In this document: positions 12,601 to 24,600 of the stretch, in pieces
Position numbering within the stretch: position 1 is the first letter of the stretch
Layout of the letters: each line of letters opens with the position of its first letter
Assembly (NCBI GenBank): GCA_903813345.2
Contig: CAIIXF020000076.1
Span: forward strand, 1-35,000
Reading direction: 5' to 3'
Length of the DNA: 35,000 nt
From: Owenia fusiformis
Lineage: Eukaryota > Annelida > Polychaeta > Sabellida > Oweniidae
Translations under genes and position numbers: made by a program
The notes under the pieces: model-generated
Database searches by the model: none
Told to the model about the DNA's origin: nothing
The model's input: only the letters and a program-made list of their open reading frames with translations

Positions 12601-15600
12601 CAATGATATTGTGGTCAAAAGTATCAAAACACGTAGTACTAATTGAACTGACAGTGCCATGGGAGGAAAGTATTCTAGTAGCTCAAGAAAGAAGAGAGAA
12701 AAATATCCAGAACTAGTCCAGCAGTATAGATATAAGGGATACTACCCAAATGTGAACCAGTAGAAGTTGACTGTCGAGATTTCGCAGGACAATTACCATG
12801 GGGAACATTAGGAATTTAAGACACAACTAGGAGTCAGCAACTCCACAGATCGTGTAGTTTATCCCAAGGAACGCTATATTCATGAATCTGTATAAATGTA
12901 TGTCACAATGTAATATTTTTCATCAACTGTACCATTGATTAAATTGGCAGATATTGAAAATCATGAATTAGATATATATCAGAATTTCCAATTTAAGCAT
13001 TTGGGTGACCACTGAGGAGTTTCAAAGGCACAAATCACAAAGAGAATACAATATATGAGATCTAATATAGTATAACGTAACCATACCTTGAAGAGATCTC
13101 TAAGTAATACTTTGGAAAGATCAGGAAATTATTGCAAAATCCCACATGAAGTGGCCATGTTGAATTTCAAGAGGCCCAAATCAGAAAAGTGATACAATGT
13201 TACAATAATAAAGCTACACTTCAGAAAGGTCTCAAAATTAACGTAACAAATACTGTTTTCCCGATCCTCCATACACAGCCCCTGGGGTTCAGGCTGAAAA
13301 ACTCGGAATATGTGTGAAATAGAGATATGCTGCGATTATACCAGAATTTCAAACAATAGTATTTATTACTTTGGTTTAAAATGAAAAACTAAAAATTTTC
13401 GCCAAATATTCCCGCCATTTATAAAGCGGTGACCATCTCGACATTTTTTTGCTTAAACCCATTCACAAATAAACATCTTTCCACCAATCATAAAGCAAAT
13501 CCCTCCACTGGTATTCGAACTATCTTCCTGACGGACTGACAAACGGACTGACGAGGGCTTGACTCTATCCCTACCGATCTTCGTTCGTTGGGATATTTAA
13601 GACACTAACAAGATGTATAGCTTAGCAGCACACTCTTGTCCCACATCACTTTGGTGGAGTCACCTGTTGAAAGACTCGAAATAACAAGGGTCTGACGCTG
13701 GCGATGGGACAATTACATAAAGTAAGACCAAAGTATGTTTCAAAAAGATATCATTTTCATTTAGGTTGGATTGGCGAGTTTAGTTGTTCATAACTCGTTC
13801 GAGGTTGTTGAAAACTCACCTGGTAGAGGAGTTTTGGTGTTATCACGACGATGTGAAACACACAGTTGTGAGGGTCATTGTGTATGTGCACCCCAGGATC
13901 AACGCTGTGACTTAAACATCAACAAGAACTGTACAAAAGCAAAATACGGTATGCGGATGGGAAATGCCAAAACTTCAAATATCGCATACAATTTCGCATT
14001 TAATTCCACATCCCCTTTTCAGAAGTTGTTACTATAGTTTAGGTGAAGCGTTTAATAAATTCAAATTGAGAAAAACAAGATCCTTTTTTAGAAAATAAGC
14101 CTAAGATTTTTCTAAAAGTGACAAGATGGGGTCCTATAATCTATAATTTGTTAAAGAGTTGGATTAATATTTTCTGTATTATTGTGACTTCACTTGAAAG
14201 AAAACATATTGTTTTAATAAAAACCACTGTACTTTGGCCAAAAAATTCTCATGGACAAAGAAATGACTGTCCAAATTCACTCGCCATACTAAATCTAGTC
14301 CTTTAAGTATAAACAAAAGCATTGTTCAATCAAGCTTTACAATTAGTTGAAACATCAGTTGATGTAATCATTAAGTATTATAACATCTTAACATGAACGC
14401 TTACATCTTGAATATGGAAATCATATTGACGGTATCGTCTGTAAAATATCATTCTACAAAATAGGCCAATTAATCCCCCTTATTGCTTATTCTTGCTCAA
14501 GATACTGTAGCATTTTATACAAAAAATGTATTTATTTAGGTGACAATTTTGTAATCCTGGTGAATGATACCCAAGCCATCAACAGTTTTGAGAAGACTGA
14601 TAGCGTACTAGAAGACATGAATTTCACACATTCGAATTGCTTGTTAGCAGCAGTGTGGACGATTTCCGAACAAAATGGAAGACCACCTAAGAGGTTTTAA
14701 GCATATACTATATTTTAAGTAGAATATTGCAAAATAAAAAAAAGATGTTCTAGATTGTACTTGGTTTGTTTACTTGATTGTATAACTAAATTTAAGGAAT
14801 CAATTAATTCATTAAAGCATCAATTCTGTCTACTTGAACAATAGATATAGAGGAAAACAAGTTCCAGCACTTGTGCTGTATAGTGTTAACAGTATCCCCG
14901 TTTTGTTCCTAGTGTAAACTGGTCGTGGATGGTTCGAAATTAGTTTGAAGACGCCCCTCGCAGAGACAATCCGCTACCATCTCTATGTACAACCCTTTCT
15001 AAATTAATAGTGCTTGTGATATCTATGTTTTAGATATGAATATACAGCTGGCTTATTCGGAAAGGTTCATGGTAGTGGTGTAGTCAATTTAGCGCATGAT
15101 CGAATTTGGTTTGAGGCTGGGTTTTACAACCATGCTGTTATTACACCCACCTTAAGTATGTTTATTTTTGTTGATTAAATATTTTAAACTTACTGATCTA
15201 ACGATTAAGGTGGGCATTTCTCATGGAGACGTGTAAGATAGGGTTAGCATTTAGTCAATCCGTGTAGTTCAGCGGTAGGTCAGGGTGTTTTGCTGTGCGG
15301 TCCGCAACTCATACAAAAGGCTGTGTGCAATTGAAAGAACACAATGCTCCTTCAAAGAGGGGTTTCTAGGTCTGTCGTCCAGGATTAATTATAATTACAT
15401 ACATTGTCAATTAGAACAACGGTAATGAATATGTTTAAGCAAACGCAAGCAAAAAATACAGAATACACGTCGCACAAAACTGGGGACAATTAGCGTAATA
15501 TTATCACGATGCCCATGTCAAGCAGCGTGCCTACTAGGCACGCAGTTTGAAACTCTGACAAACTGCGCGCATATTTCAAAATGGAAGACGGGGAGGACAC

Positions 15601-18600
15601 GACTCCCAAAAAGAGCCAAAATACGAAAAATACAAGGTTAGTCTCGTTCTAAAGATAGTACCATTCTGTGAAGATGAACTTAATTTTCGTAGTACTCAAT
15701 GGTTTTCCCGATGTAAACCTAGTTATCTCAATATAAGGGTCTTAAGTAGCTTCTGCGTTCAAAATTTACAGTGTTAAGTTATATTTATGTCTTTTTATCG
15801 TCATTTGGCATATATTCAGCCATTGTATCTACGTATGCTAGAATATATAGGATCACTCCATCTGATTGAAGCAGCATAGTTTGTGTTCAAAACGATAATA
15901 CGCCATAAACTTGATTTAAACATTTTTCTTGTCAAACTGCGCGCCTATATTCACATGTATTTCCCAAACTGCGTGCCTAATATTTCCAAACTACTTGCCT
16001 ATCCAAGCTTGTTTTAGTATTAGAAAACGTAAGCGCCATATGTAAGGCACATATGTGTCTAATAGTAGAACCCCATAATTGAAACACTATGAGAGTCCAT
16101 CCACCAAGATGGTGATCTGAAAATAAAAGTTGCTTTCGTTCCCAACTGAATTGTCACTTCTATTATAAATTTTGACTTTCAATATGAAAATCTCATAAAA
16201 TCTGACGATAAAGCAAAATTTCCAAAGCTATATGAAAAACACCAACACGTGCCTCTGTAGAAATTCCAATGATAATATGTAGTTTTAATAGTGTATGCGC
16301 ACCGTTTGTAATTTCTGGCTAAAATAGGCGCGCGGTTTGTGCTTTATTTCTTTTTAATCTCCTGATTATCTGTTTTATCTCGAAATATTTTGAATTAAAC
16401 ATGATAAATGCGTAAGGAATTAAATATAAAACGAGTCTAATGTATGTATGTATGTATGTATGTATCTTTATTTCCCACATACAGGGTGTTCCAAAAGTAA
16501 CAGGACTGGTGCTGGCATTTTGTTGAATATGCACCAATCGTCTTCAAAATTGTACATAATACACTTTCATGTATTGTTACTAAAACTGCAAAGTTTCGAC
16601 AAAAATTATGAAACTGGAGTAGAGTTATGGTTGCTATGGTAACATGACATCACAATACCCGGGGCAACCTTCCACGCAGAAAGTTACAGAGACTTTAAGC
16701 ATTTTATACATTCCATATCAAAGTTAGAATCCAACAACTGGTGGGAATTACATTTGCTAAATACATCATTTGATATTCCTATGTATCCTTTACTTTGAAA
16801 AGTGGGGTCCTCTTGGGTCAGTCCAAGAGTAGCACTCTGTATCCATTACTCAAACACATGAGTGAACCCATTTGATGACTTGTCACGCAGGGTCGATAGG
16901 ACAACTTGGAGAAGGTCATTCTCATCTTTAACGGTCTTACCACAATGATTAGCATTCCATTCTCCATATAAAAGTAAAAATTAGATATTGCATGATCAGA
17001 AGAGTATGGTTCATGGTCTTAGACCTCAAGACCTAGCTCCACTATAGCTGCAGTGGTCTTTAATGCTGACTTGTGGGCAGGCGCCTTATCAAGGTGGATG
17101 ACTGGCTTCAAATTGGGTCTTTTCAAAAATTCAACGGTGAATTGTGCAGACTGTTATTCATAATGAAATTTCAGGAAATTGAATAAATATTATTATTATG
17201 AATATTATTATCATACTTGAATCTGAGTTGTATAGCAACACCATAACTATAAAGCAACTAATAAAACAAACAAGAAATGTTGTATTGTAATAGGTGAATT
17301 AGATACTTTCTTCAGTAATATAAAAATATTACATTTTCATGAAAAAGTTGCCCCGGGTATTGTGATGTCACGTTACTATAGTAACCATAACTTTACCTGC
17401 ATTTTATCATTTTTTCTGAAACTTTACAATTTTAGTTGCACTTCGTCAAAGTACAATTTGTAAAAAATTTGAACACACTCGGTGCAGAATTGACAAAATG
17501 CCAGCACCAGTCCTGTTACTTTTGGAACACCCTGTATGTGTGGATTTCATATGAACTTATATTACAGGTGCATTGACACTAGTATTCTGCTAGCGTCATT
17601 AATAATAACATCACAATTTTAAAGGTACAAGGTTAAATAAGAAAACAATACAATCATGTGGTTAATTTTGTGCAGTGTTCGGAAATGGAGGTACCAATGA
17701 TACATTATTTTCCCTTATCAATCGATCAACATAGTGTAAATACTCTGTAACTACAGTTGTTGAGATCTCTGTGTTTGAGTCTGATGGTCTGCAGATCATA
17801 GCACTGACGTTCGGTAAACGACTGAATTCTTCATCTTGGTTTAAGTTGAGGGCTCTGATTACTTGCTCTCTTTGCGAGTTGTGGTTGGCGCACTCTTGAA
17901 GAATATGTGAAATAGTGTCATTGTAAAGCATTCCGCATTTGTCACACAAAGATTCCCTATTTTCGAGTGGCATTGATATCACCTTCGCCATTGTTAATGA
18001 TTCTCTCAGTAACGTATGGTCCTTTTGAGCAGTTTTCCATAATTGGTGTTCTCTTAATCTGTTTGTTGGTATCCGTGCATCTGTTCTGTTTGCTCTATTT
18101 TCAGAGCATATTTGTGTCTGTTTTACCTGATATCTGCAGATTTTATTCCATAGCTTGTTTGGTGGAAAGTATCCATCGTCAAGGTAGTTCAACAAATAGT
18201 CTTCAAGGTTGTGCTTTTCGAGCACATTCCATATATCCGGTATATAACCTTTCTGTACAATTTTATTGGTTTTTAGATGATTTGAATGTGCTCTGAATAA
18301 GAAAACGTCCTTAGTTATTGAGGTTTGGTTCATGTTGCATAGCCTTCCGAGGAACGAAAGTTTCCTACTGTCAATTGTGCTTTCAATGGGCATGGTGTCT
18401 GTGAGGCCATAAACATCATCTGTTCTGGTTGTTTTACTCAATTCTAGGAGATTTTTAAGTACTAGCCTTTGGGCTCTCTCTAGTTCAAGTATATTGCTGT
18501 TAGTTAGATTGTGCCAGAGTTCACATCCATAAAGCGCAGACGGTATGCAAATTGAATTTATCAGTTTGAGACCAGTTAGCGGATTAAGACCCTTGGGATG

Positions 18601-21600
18601 TACCCCTATGCCAACTAGGGACGCAAACGAGCCTCTCATCTTCTGACACGCATTGGTGATAGTGCTTTGGCGCTCTAGTGTTGATTGGAACAAGTTTCCA
18701 AGATGTTTCATTTTTTCCGTTTCATTTATCTCCCCTATTTCTGTTGTCCATCTTCGAGTTAGGCGTAATTTTTCATTTGTCTGTTTTGATTCTCCAAAAG
18801 TCATAATTGATGATTTTCCTACGTTGAAATTAAAACGCCATTGTTTGGAGTAATCAATGACTATTGACATCATGCGATCTAATGCTTGTTTGGTGTTGGC
18901 TATTAGAGCAATGTCGTCCGCATATGTCGCAATGCAGCATGGGATGTCGTGCATCATTGTTCCGTAACCTGAGTTTTCTATCATAATCAGGAGCTCGTCA
19001 ATGTAAATGGTATACAGCCAGCCAGATAGAATTCCGCCCTACCTCACAGATTGTTCAATGGGAAACCACTCTGACTGATACCCTTTAAATACTATAGCAC
19101 CCGTTAGGTGTTTATATTGTTCATAAAGGATGTTCCAGAAGCGCCCGCGGATTCCTAGGTGATGCAGCTTTAGAAACAGACCAGAGTGATACACGGTATC
19201 GTAGGCTTTGGCGCTGTCAAAACAGGAAATAAACGTTTTTTGACCGCGTTCTTTGTTATAATATATTGTCTCCAGAATGTTAAAATTACATGAGGTACTA
19301 CATAGCCCCTTTTCATAAGCGTATTGATGTCTACTTTTAGTAAGCCTCGTTTTTGACGTTTTCTCGTGTTTGGTTATTCTTTGTTTAATGAGTTTCTCCC
19401 AGAGTTTCTCTATTGCGGGGAGTAAGGAAATCAGTGACGAAAATGCCATTAATCTGCTTATGTAGATTCATTTGCACATATTTTTTGCTAGTATTTACAA
19501 GATTCGTATATTCGCCACAGAATGAACGCATTGAACAAGAAAACAATGTCTTTAAATTACGTTTCAAAATACAGACTCCAACTTAAATGATGCAATGTTG
19601 TTAGGCACGCAGTTTGTGATCGAAACAAACTGCACACAGTTAGCTTTTTAAATAAGGCAGATGTTAACGCTTAAAGCTGAGATTAGCCCGTATTTCCCGA
19701 ATTGTCCCCAGGTCCGTGCACGTCATAGGCAAGGATTTTCTGATTTGCTGTTACATTACTTCTGCAGGGATTTCTTTCTCAGATATGTTTTTTGCCGTAA
19801 AAGTTTTCTTTATGACACTTCTATCATACATTGTTAACTTTAAATACTCATCAGCACGGTACTTCACTTCACTTCAATGACACTTCTATTCTATCATAAA
19901 CTCTCCCCTCCATACGTTTGGCAACCTTAGCTCCCCCATTGGACTACGTGTCTCTTTACCTTTGACTTTTTATTTACTTAAAGGGACAAAGTGCGTAAAT
20001 GAAGTCTCACTTTTGATCTTCATAGTATTTCCAATGGATTAATAAGTACAAGATCTTTCATTTGACACCAAAAAAGCTCAAACAGACCTCATCAGAGTTG
20101 ACACTTGATCATGACAAAATATTTTTGATCTATCAATTTATATATGTCAATTAAGTTTTTAGCAATGCCATAGAAAGATGGCATTGTTGTTTGCATTAAT
20201 TATCAATTCATTTTTGACAGGATTTTCAAGCATACGCCATCTTTTAATCCAAGAGTTATTTAAAACATACACTTTTTGTGAAAAGTGGTAATTCACTTTT
20301 TTCAATCTCTGAACTTCAAATGCTGTTTTCTATGCAAGTAATTTTCACTTCAGTATTATCCAAAATTAAAGTTTTTATCATATTTGATTGACTGGGTGAG
20401 TGACATGTCTCAAACAATATTTTGTCTTTTTTCATTCAAAATAGGCGCATTGCCTGTTTAACCTGCGATGAAAATACGTATACTATTGATGGAAACGTAA
20501 TTTGACTTTATTTCCAAGACTTCCAAATTTTCTCATTTTTTTCTTCGGTTACAATAGGTCGAAAATTGATGATACATTTGATGAACTTTTGAAAATCAAC
20601 ATTTCGATGTTAACCAATGGATAAATGGTAGGTTTGCCAGAATATCCATGCATCCAAGCCCTTGAAAGAATACGAGTTGGGTAGGTAATTGAATAAGCTA
20701 ACATTATTTAACAAAAAATGTATACGTTTCTTCAGGTTCAGCAACGTTATAGGGCTTTAAAGTCAAAATTGTTTTTCAAAAAACTCCCCCCATTGAAATA
20801 ACACAGGAGGCGAAAAATGATTCTCAAAAATGACTTTGAAGCTCTGTAACTTTAGAATTCATCAAGTAAACTAAACACTTAGTGAACAAAAAAGTTAGAG
20901 AATTCAATTTTCTATATAAAAATATTCTTTTTTGCTAAATCTTTAACTGAATAGATATCCTGATTTCTGATTTGCCCCGTACCCACCATTTCCCATTGGT
21001 TTACATGGGAATGACGATTTTCAAAAGTTCATTAAAATCATCAATTTTCGACCTATTGTAATTGAAAAAAATTGGGAAAACTTAGAGGTATTGGAAATAA
21101 AGTCAAGTTAATTTTCCATCAATATTTTAAGTTATTACATTGCAGGTTAAGTAAATACAAATTCAAACGTAAAGAGTCTTTAACACTTCAATGGGGGAGC
21201 TAAGGTTGCCAAACCTATAGAGGGGAGTGTACATTGTATAACTTTGTTAGATATTCATTTCAGCAAGACTTTTACAAGGCCAAAGATATATTTTCTATGT
21301 ACGGGCCTGGTATGATGACGTCACGTTCACAATTTTCCAATCAGATGGCATTCTCATCGATATCACCCCACCAACAGTTTCTCGTATCAGACATGTGCGT
21401 CATGCATTATCGATTCTAACGTTTTGTAAAGTATTGCATTTTGAATTATCTACGGCTAAGTGTTTTCAATTAACCTTGCCAATATTAAGCAAGCTTATTA
21501 ATACGGCCTACACTACTCTTAACTGACAGTGACAATGTTGCCCCCTTAGGGAACACGTCAAGAGATCAATGTCGCCAAATGGCTATATGTCATCAGTTAG

Positions 21601-24600
21601 GGGGGGGGGCGGTGTCTGGAACCCAAAAATAAGCATCACCGACATTGATCCCTGGGGAATTGCATCAGCCAATTTTTGTTTCACAATCATCTTTGCATGC
21701 CTCCATATTGAAATATTTAAGAGTTGTTCAAATTTTGAACTTCTTTTTCACCATTATAGCACAACCAATATATAAAACCCCTATCTAATGAATATGAAAG
21801 ACCCATCGACAAGGTACATGATAAGAATTGTTAAGAATTGCGTGTGTCAACATTCCGTATATGGTTAACAGGGGGGAGGGGTCTAGGGCTTAACTGATAA
21901 TATATATATATATACAGGGTGTGCCAAAAAAACGCCACTCTTTTTCAAGACACTATAGCTTTTTTATTTTCCAACCTACATATCCCAAATTTTGCAGTTA
22001 TATAGTACCAAGGGTTCTAAGTAATAATATAATGTAACAAGTCCTTGGCATTATATTTGATCTAAAAGAGGAGTTCAATTGGTCTGCCACCCTATTTGAT
22101 GATAGATTTTAGTTTTAGTCGCCTTGCTGATATAGCAGTATCAATGAAATGTTAGCTATATCTTTTTCAACGTGTCTTAATTGCGAGCTTTAGTTGAGCA
22201 ATTTTTAAGATTGGGTGGCTTCATACCATCTCCTGGAGACCTCCCTATACCCTATACTCACTGGTGTTTGCATTAGGCCTACTAGCTTGGCGGTTATCAG
22301 GGCGTATCAGTTTAGGAACATTTTGCAAATTATGCTTATTTCTCATGGCACACCACATGTTTAAATGAGACGCCGGTGACATGTCTTATTCAAGTAAAAG
22401 TGTATAATTCATGAGTCATGGCTAGATAACAACTTCAAGTTTCATTTGGTATGCAAATTATGATTTTGTATCAAAAATTAAAAAAGTTATAGCATTTTGA
22501 AAAAAAGTGGCGTTTTTTGGCCCACCCTGTTACTTCTTCTGTTAATTTATGTTTTTATACATTGAACTTCCGACGTGCTCCCTTACTCATAATATTACCA
22601 ACAATAAGTTCTAAAAAGCAAGCCCAATGTCCTGTTTAAGAATCTCTATTCTAACTATAACATAGGGATGCAATTGATTTCATCCTGTGTATCTGCAGAA
22701 CATATGCGGGATGAAATTAATTGCATCCCCATTATAAGTCAATGACACCCTTGCTGAAATCCTCATTTTCTCAAAAGAACTCAATTTGATTTAGTCTCAA
22801 CAAGTAGGTTTATGTTAGTGAGTATTGCTAGAATCAATTTTCAATACTAAGAATAGGGGTTCTTAGACAGGGCATTAAAGCTTAACCAAGGCCTTTTTGA
22901 AATTTCTATAACTATAACTCCCCTCCGCAACTTTGAATCTATTTCATCAATACTTCGTTTCCCATAAGTTTTCGGTATTTCCTATTGGCTACATGTACCT
23001 CATAAAAATGCTCATATTCTTCAAGGTCGAGGAAAGTGATGGTTCTTACGTTGAGTTCGATAAGGACTTTACTGGTAGTGTTGATAAACTCAGCGTCCGT
23101 TGGCCAGGTGTCTTTGCAGATGAGGAATCTGGCATTTCACATTTTCTGTTGGGAATAGGAACTGCAGTACTGGGTATCTTAATCAATTCTGCCGTTATTC
23201 ATTTCTCGGAATTCGTATTTAATTCTGATATGATTATCTTAATAAATAGTTGAAGTTCCATGTTTCGCTGTATGGTTCTTCTGATATAAATGTAGTATGT
23301 AATTTGGAAGAGACGTTGTGTTTTGTGGTTTATAAATGTGTTTGAATTTTGATGAGACTATTCTGATGCAATCTGTGTCATTGACAATTTATTTATATGT
23401 AAACTTCTGCATTCTGATGCAACCTTTGCAATTGATGATTTACTTAATAATGTGTAACCTTTCTCATTCTGATTCAGTCTGTGTAATTGACTATTTATGT
23501 CGAGCTTTTCTCATATAGTTGATGATGCTTACAAATTTACGAAGCAGTCTGATACAAAAGTACAGTTAACTGGGATGTCTTTAACACCAGGCCAGAAATA
23601 TTACGCAACAATAGTTGCAGTGTCAAACACTGGACTAGAAGCAACGAAAGTATCTGATGGGTTTACAGTTGACATAGAACCGCCTATCCCTGGAATAGTA
23701 TTTGATGGCAGATGTAAGTGAATATATATTTGCATTTGATTATATTATGAGTTCAGTTTATTTCAATTAGTTCTTTTTAAAAAATGATGAAATATTGCAG
23801 TTTTATACGACGCAGACTACACCAATGAGACAACTATACTACATGCCCAGTGGCATGGATTCTACGACCGACACAGTGGAATAGACTACTATATCTGTTG
23901 TGTTGGAACTACATCAGACACATCAACATGTGATGTGATTCCATTTCATGACGTGGGGCTACAAACCAGTGTGTCGATTGCGATCCCTGGTGCATTGCAA
24001 CCTGGTAATTCGCTTTTAATAGTACTATGATATTATTATTATTTTAATGTATTTAGGTATTATTTATTTTGACCTAAAACCCTGTTTTCTTTTAAACCTT
24101 TATCTGAAACTATTGTTTATTCCCTAGACATTTATATCAGGTAAATATTACACCAAAGTGCAGGCAGTAGATGCAGTTGGGCATCGCTCAGCTGTTATAT
24201 CCTCTGATGGAATAATCATTGACATAACGCCACCAGATATACTGCATATCACAAGTACAAATGCAAATCTACTTCGGAATCCATCATTTGAAGAAGACGA
24301 ATCAAATTTTGACATTCATTGTCACCCTCTCTGGTCCAATTCAACCAGTACTCTTCCCCTTCACTGGAAAACGACAACCGTTACAAAGGTTGCTATAGTG
24401 AACAGTAAAGATGGTGAAGCAAGCGATGGCAACCAAGCGTGTCTTTTACTGGGTGGTATTCAGCAAAGTGTAGCCACTCAAGTAGGGAATGTGTATGCAG
24501 TGCAATTTTCTGTGAGCCATCCTCCTAGACCACCTATAGAACATGCGCTACAAACGGGCAAAATAACTCTTCCTGGTATTGAGGAGACCTTTCAAATCTA

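Larger units (their letters stand above)
16440..19570 (-). mobile_element. LINE with (TACA)n tail, 5' truncated, interrupted by a mariner element
   Basis: Read on the minus strand, the RT frames (19449-17662) lead into a 3' UTR that is cut by the mariner element at 16482-17534. It resumes as TGTGGGAAATAAAGA with an AATAAA signal and ends in a (TACA)n tail (TGTA repeats at 16440-16464). Joining the two flanks at the TA target gives a continuous 3' end, which is why the tail is assigned to this LINE. The 5' end, near 19570, is truncated. Confidence 0.65.
15480..19711. mobile_element. Unclassified TIR transposon with palindromic subterminal repeats, hosting nested insertions
   Basis: The outer ends are a perfect 12-base inverted repeat, CTGGGGACAATT at 15480-15491 and its complement at 19700-19711. 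Just inside each end lies the same palindromic unit: TAGGCACGCAGTTTG, nine bases, then CAAACTGCGCGC or CAAACTGCACAC (15535-15570 and 19602-19637). Four further copies of the 15-base motif lie at 15933, 15965, 15987 and 16325. Subterminal repeats in both orientations are typical of hAT- or CACTA-like transposase binding arrays, but no transposase is visible and no clean target duplication was found. The superfamily is unknown. The original element would be about 1.1 kb once the LINE at 16440-19570 is discounted. Confidence 0.55.

Noticed and set aside
15259-15313. A real tRNA gene
   Set aside because: Only an A-box-like stretch is good; the B box is damaged and no cloverleaf pairs convincingly, so it is kept only as a weak SINE suggestion.
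15535-16001. Regularly recurring 15-base motif that might suggest a CRISPR-like array
   Set aside because: Spacing is irregular, orientation varies, and the setting is eukaryotic and transposon-like.
17967-18296. Plus-strand open frame of 109 codons
   Set aside because: It is antisense to the RT frame at 17662-18984; its hydrophobic character comes from the opposite strand.
21540-21660. GATCAATGTCG inverted pair and G-run as a mobile-element end
   Set aside because: The arms are only about 11 bases, with no flanking duplication.
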